NCBI GenBank assembly: GCA_005239165.1
Contig: RAPG01000003.1
Location: forward strand, 62,001 to 126,000
Length of the DNA: 64,000 nucleotides
Reading direction: 5' to 3'
Origin: Allopusillimonas ginsengisoli
Lineage (GTDB): Bacteria > Pseudomonadota > Gammaproteobacteria > Burkholderiales > Burkholderiaceae_B
In this document: positions 61,445 to 64,000 of the stretch, piece by piece
Numbering within the stretch: position 1 is the stretch's first letter
Layout: every line of letters begins with the position of its first letter
Made by a program: the position numbers and the translations under genes
Notes under the pieces: model-generated
Told to the model about the DNA's origin: nothing
Seen by the model: the letters and a program-made list of their open reading frames with translations, nothing else
Databases searched by the model: none

Positions 61445-62386
61445 TTGATAAACAAGCTGGATGTCGTCACGTTTGGCGAGGCCATGATGCTGTTGGTGGC
61501 CAATGAGCCAGGGCAGCTTGAAGACGTCGACATGTTTCACAAGCGAACGGCAGGAGCCGAAACCAATGTGGCCATTGGCCTGTCCAGGCTTGGGCTTAAA
61601 GTAGGCTGGGCATCCAGGCTGGGCGACGACTCCATGGCGCGCTATCTGCTCCGGACTATGCAGTCTGAGGGTATAGACTGCTCGCACGTGGTTTGCGATG
61701 CAGCGCAGCGCACTGGCTTTCAGTTCAAAGGGCGGGTTCACGACGGTAGCGATCCTCCCTATGAATATCACCGCAAAGGCTCGGCTGCCAGTTTAATGCA
61801 GGTATCAGATATCGATAGCCAGTGGCTGTGCTCGGCGCGCCACCTTCACGCCACAGGTGTGTTTGCGGCCATTTCTGAAAATTGTTTTGAACTTCAACGC
61901 ACTGCCATGACGCTCATGCGAGAGGCAGGCCGCACGGTGTCTTTTGATCCTAATCTGCGTCCTGGTCTGTGGGCATCCACCCAAGCTATGCGTGAAGGTA
62001 TTAATCAGCTGGCGTCTGCGGCGCACTGGATATTTCCTGGCATTGATGAGGGAAGACTGCTTACTGGGCATGATCGCCCAGAAGACATCGCCGCGTTTTA
62101 TCATCAGCGTGGTGCGGATGTGGTGGTCGTCAAGCTTGGAGCCAAGGGCGCTTTTTACTCGGCCAATGACGATAGCGGCTACGTGCCTGCGTTTGAGGTT
62201 GAGCGCGTTATCGATACTGTGGGGGCGGGCGATGGTTTTGCCGTGGGTGTGATCAGTGCTTTGCTTGAAGACGCGCCCTTGCGTCGCGCCGTGGAGCGTG
62301 GCGCCTGGATAGGTTCGCGGGCAGTGCAGGTGCTTGGTGATACCGAAGGGCTGCCCACGCGAGCAGAGCTGCAAGCAGCGTTTTGA
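61445..62386 (+). CDS. PfkB family sugar kinase (2-dehydro-gluconate / KDG kinase, KguK- or KdgK-like)
   Basis: A 313-residue ribokinase-family enzyme. Seen: VVTFGEAMMLLVANEPG, HKRTAGAETNVAIGLSRLG (PfkB motif 1), VSFDPNLRPGLW near residue 175 and the closing DTVGAGDGFAVGVISALLE with the catalytic Asp. The overall sequence reads most like the 2-ketogluconate kinase KguK or 2-keto-3-deoxygluconate kinase. The TTG at 61445 with GGAGAG just upstream is my preferred start; a GTG at 61412 has no ribosome site. The product enters the Entner-Doudoroff route at KDPG or 2-keto-6-phosphogluconate; eda is convergent downstream. Confidence 0.87.
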   Translation: MINKLDVVTFGEAMMLLVANEPGQLEDVDMFHKRTAGAETNVAIGLSRLGLKVGWASRLGDDSMARYLLRTMQSEGIDCSHVVCDAAQRTGFQFKGRVHDGSDPPYEYHRKGSAASLMQVSDIDSQWLCSARHLHATGVFAAISENCFELQRTAMTLMREAGRTVSFDPNLRPGLWASTQAMREGINQLASAAHWIFPGIDEGRLLTGHDRPEDIAAFYHQRGADVVVVKLGAKGAFYSANDDSGYVPAFEVERVIDTVGAGDGFAVGVISALLEDAPLRRAVERGAWIGSRAVQVLGDTEGLPTRAELQAAF

Positions 62387-62429
62387 CCGTTACATTGTCC
62401 TGAGCCGCCTGCTGTCGCTTGCACCAGAT

Positions 62430-62476
62430 AGGGCGGGCAAGGTTATGCCGCCCGCGCTATTGTTGTGTGTTTTTGA
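62430..62476 (+). terminator. Possible terminator after the sugar kinase
   Basis: GGGCGG-GCA and TGCCGCCC form an 8-bp stem with one bulged G (62431-62453), followed after about 17 bases by GTGTGTTTTT. The distance to the T-run makes this uncertain. Confidence 0.35.
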
Positions 62477-62500
62477 GGCCGGGGCCGGTCGTACACCGGT

Positions 62501-63115
62501 TCAGGCGCTGGCGTCGCGCGCGAGTGCAGTAATAGCGTCCCAGCGCCGTTCGGTAACGGCAGACTCAGGCGTTAGCCATGAACCACCAACGCATTTGACA
62601 TTGGGCAGTGCCAGATACTGACGCGCGTTTTGTGCATGAATGCCGCCCGTCGGGCAAAACACGATGTCAGGCAAGGGGCCATAGAGCGCTTTGAGCAGCC
62701 CTATGCCGCCGATCGCTTCGGCCGGAAAAAGCTTCTGAACATTAAACCCCTGGTCGGCGGCAAACATAGACTCTGACGCTGTGGCGATGCCTGGCAAAAA
62801 GGGTATTGCAGACTGACGCGCGACGCTGGCCAGTTCAGGCGTGAGACCAGGGCTGACACAAAAGGCAGCCCCTGCTTTAATCGCCGCTTCATACTGTGCT
62901 GGTGTGCGTACCGTGCCGGCGCCCACCAACGCCTCGGGTACTTCCTGGCTGATCAAGCGGATAGCTTCCAGTGCGCTTTCTGAGCGCAGGGTAATTTCTA
63001 GCGTGCGCACGCCGCCCTGAGTCAGTGCCCGTGCAAGATCGACGGCAGTTGTTATGTCTTTGATTACCATGACGGGCATAACCTGGCTTTGTTCAAGCAG
63101 TTCAAGAGCATTCAT
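62501..63115 (-). CDS. eda: KDPG / 4-hydroxy-2-oxoglutarate aldolase
   Basis: A 204-residue class I aldolase cleaving 2-keto-3-deoxy-6-phosphogluconate to pyruvate and glyceraldehyde-3-phosphate, the last Entner-Doudoroff step. Seen: VMPVMVIKDITTAVDLA, the catalytic glutamate in LEITLRS near residue 40, VGAGTVRTPAQYEAA, and the Schiff-base lysine in QKLFPAEA near residue 128, followed by CPTGGI. It is convergent with the KguK-like kinase. No phosphogluconate dehydratase (edd) is in the window. Confidence 0.95.
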   Translation of the reverse strand: MNALELLEQSQVMPVMVIKDITTAVDLARALTQGGVRTLEITLRSESALEAIRLISQEVPEALVGAGTVRTPAQYEAAIKAGAAFCVSPGLTPELASVARQSAIPFLPGIATASESMFAADQGFNVQKLFPAEAIGGIGLLKALYGPLPDIVFCPTGGIHAQNARQYLALPNVKCVGGSWLTPESAVTERRWDAITALARDASA

Positions 63116-63247
63116 CGATACGTTCTCGCTAGATGGTTAGACCCGCAACTGCGACAGTTGGGGCGATTGCATAGATATAAGCCAGGTCTGGTGGTGTCGC
63201 TGGCGCGTACCTTCTATTGTAGGCGGGACGCGCGAAATCGTTGACGG

Positions 63248-64000
63248 TTATAGGGCGTCATCATGAAGATATTGCAGTTGTCCCGATTTGCCTTGAAGCA
63301 ATGCCTTGTTCAGCTGCACCGATTTTTTGAGATAGTCCCACAATGCCATGACACGTGTGGAGTGCCTGAGGTCTTCGTGGCAGTACATCCAGAAGCTGCG
63401 TGTGATGGTGATATCGTCATTTAGCACCTGTGTCAGCCGGCTGTCTTGTTCGGCCATGAAGCAGGGCAGAATGGCCAGAGAACGGCCTTGCAACAGGGCG
63501 TGGTATTGAGCAATGACGCTGGTACTTTTGAAAACGATGCGGTCTGTGGTGACGATGTCTTCGAGATAGCGTAACCGGTCGCTGAAAAGCAGCTCTTCAA
63601 CGTAGCCGATAAAGTCGTGATTGGCCAGATGCCCTTTACTGGTAATGGGGGAGCATTGCGACAGATAGGTTTTGCTGCCGTAAAGCTTTAATGAGTAATC
63701 CATCAACTTGGTACAAAGATAAGGACCGCGCTGGGGACGTTCAAGCGAAATGGCGATGTCAGCTTCGCGTTTGGACAGACTGATAAAGCGTGGCACAGGC
63801 ATGATGTCAAGAGTAAGGGCAGGGTAGCGGCGCTGGAAGTCCATCATTAGTGGTGCCAGCACATAGCTGCCAAAGCCTTCGGTAGACCCCACGCGTAAAT
63901 GTCCTGACAGGGTCTGCAATTGACCGGACACTTCTTCCCGCGCCTTGATCACCGTGCCTTCGATTTGTTCTGCATAGGCAAAAAAGCGTGTGCCTTCTTC
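63248..64000 (-). CDS. LysR family transcriptional regulator (partial, N-terminus beyond the window)
   Basis: The effector-binding domain of a LysR protein, 251 residues visible; the frame is open to the window edge (…TRFFAYAEQIEGTVIKARE), so the DNA-binding domain lies beyond 64000. Seen: LRVGSTEGFGSYVLAPLMMDF, FISLSKREADIAIS, and LLQGRSLAILPCFMAEQDSRL near the C-terminus. It lies 132 bases upstream of eda in the same direction. The regulated gene is unknown; it may be beyond the edge. Confidence 0.9.
   Translation of the reverse strand, partial: EEGTRFFAYAEQIEGTVIKAREEVSGQLQTLSGHLRVGSTEGFGSYVLAPLMMDFQRRYPALTLDIMPVPRFISLSKREADIAISLERPQRGPYLCTKLMDYSLKLYGSKTYLSQCSPITSKGHLANHDFIGYVEELLFSDRLRYLEDIVTTDRIVFKSTSVIAQYHALLQGRSLAILPCFMAEQDSRLTQVLNDDITITRSFWMYCHEDLRHSTRVMALWDYLKKSVQLNKALLQGKSGQLQYLHDDAL

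Overview
The window looks like a chromosomal, accessory-catabolism region of a beta-proteobacterium in Burkholderiales, most likely the Alcaligenaceae (Bordetella, Advenella or Pusillimonas-like). The grounds are two tripartite-tricarboxylate 'Bug' binding proteins, a TAXI-type TRAP system, an AtuA pair, a BKACE enzyme, dense regulator-transporter-enzyme modules and moderate G+C content. The family placement is an inference from gene content; no rRNA is present. I see no insertion sequence, prophage, integrase or CRISPR array.

Layout. 0.07-4.8 kb: a plus-strand operon of Bug binding protein, RidA, amidohydrolase, fumarylacetoacetate-hydrolase family protein, HpaH-type hydratase and HpaI-type aldolase. 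It resembles the lower half of a meta-cleavage pathway without its ring-cleavage enzyme. 4.8-5.5 kb: HicAB toxin-antitoxin, then a DUF2058 gene. 6.5-12.2 kb: a minus-strand AtuA / small AtuA-like / TAXI-TRAP unit with a divergent LysR gene. 12.4-15.8 kb: MarR regulator divergent from flavin monooxygenase, DUF3237 and Bug protein, with a perfect operator between. 15.9-20 kb: spermidine-synthase-like protein, two adjacent tandem-repeat tracts, a SAF-domain oxidoreductase and a ClC channel. 20.2-26.6 kb: a Tat-exported molybdenum hydroxylase, its 2Fe-2S subunit, a tri-heme cytochrome c interrupted by a 1-nt deletion, XdhC and a MobA-like protein. 26.6-34.9 kb: mostly single genes (3-hydroxyisobutyrate-dehydrogenase-like, YceI, lytic transglycosylase, Nudix-like regulator, FMN 2-hydroxyacid oxidase, PRTase-HAD fusion, tRNA-Arg, 3-methyladenine glycosylase, cold-shock protein).

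35-42.6 kb: an ABC importer operon with two permeases fused into one chain and a frameshifted SMP-30 lactonase, convergent with a GntR regulator and an adenine-deaminase-type enzyme. The same 17-bp inverted repeat sits at both outer promoters, so the block appears to be one purine- or nucleoside-related regulon. 42.8-46.3 kb: SDR, 3-hydroxyacyl-CoA-dehydrogenase-like, BKACE and SDR. 46.4-63.1 kb: a sugar island. Glk, Pgl and Zwf (minus) face a LacI gene followed by a ribose-type ABC importer, a sugar isomerase/epimerase-family protein and a Gfo/Idh oxidoreductase. A second LacI gene with a perfect TGAAACCGGTTTCA operator (the PtxS box) precedes a polar-amino-acid-type ABC importer and a KguK/KdgK-type kinase, and KDPG aldolase lies convergent. 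A partial LysR gene ends the window.

Together the genes describe an organism that imports organic acids, aromatic breakdown products and sugars by binding-protein-dependent carriers and feeds sugars into the Entner-Doudoroff route. The strongest leads are the GntR/deaminase/fused-permease regulon, the PtxS-box unit built on an amino-acid-type transporter with the relic of a deleted gene, and the two single-base homopolymer frameshifts.
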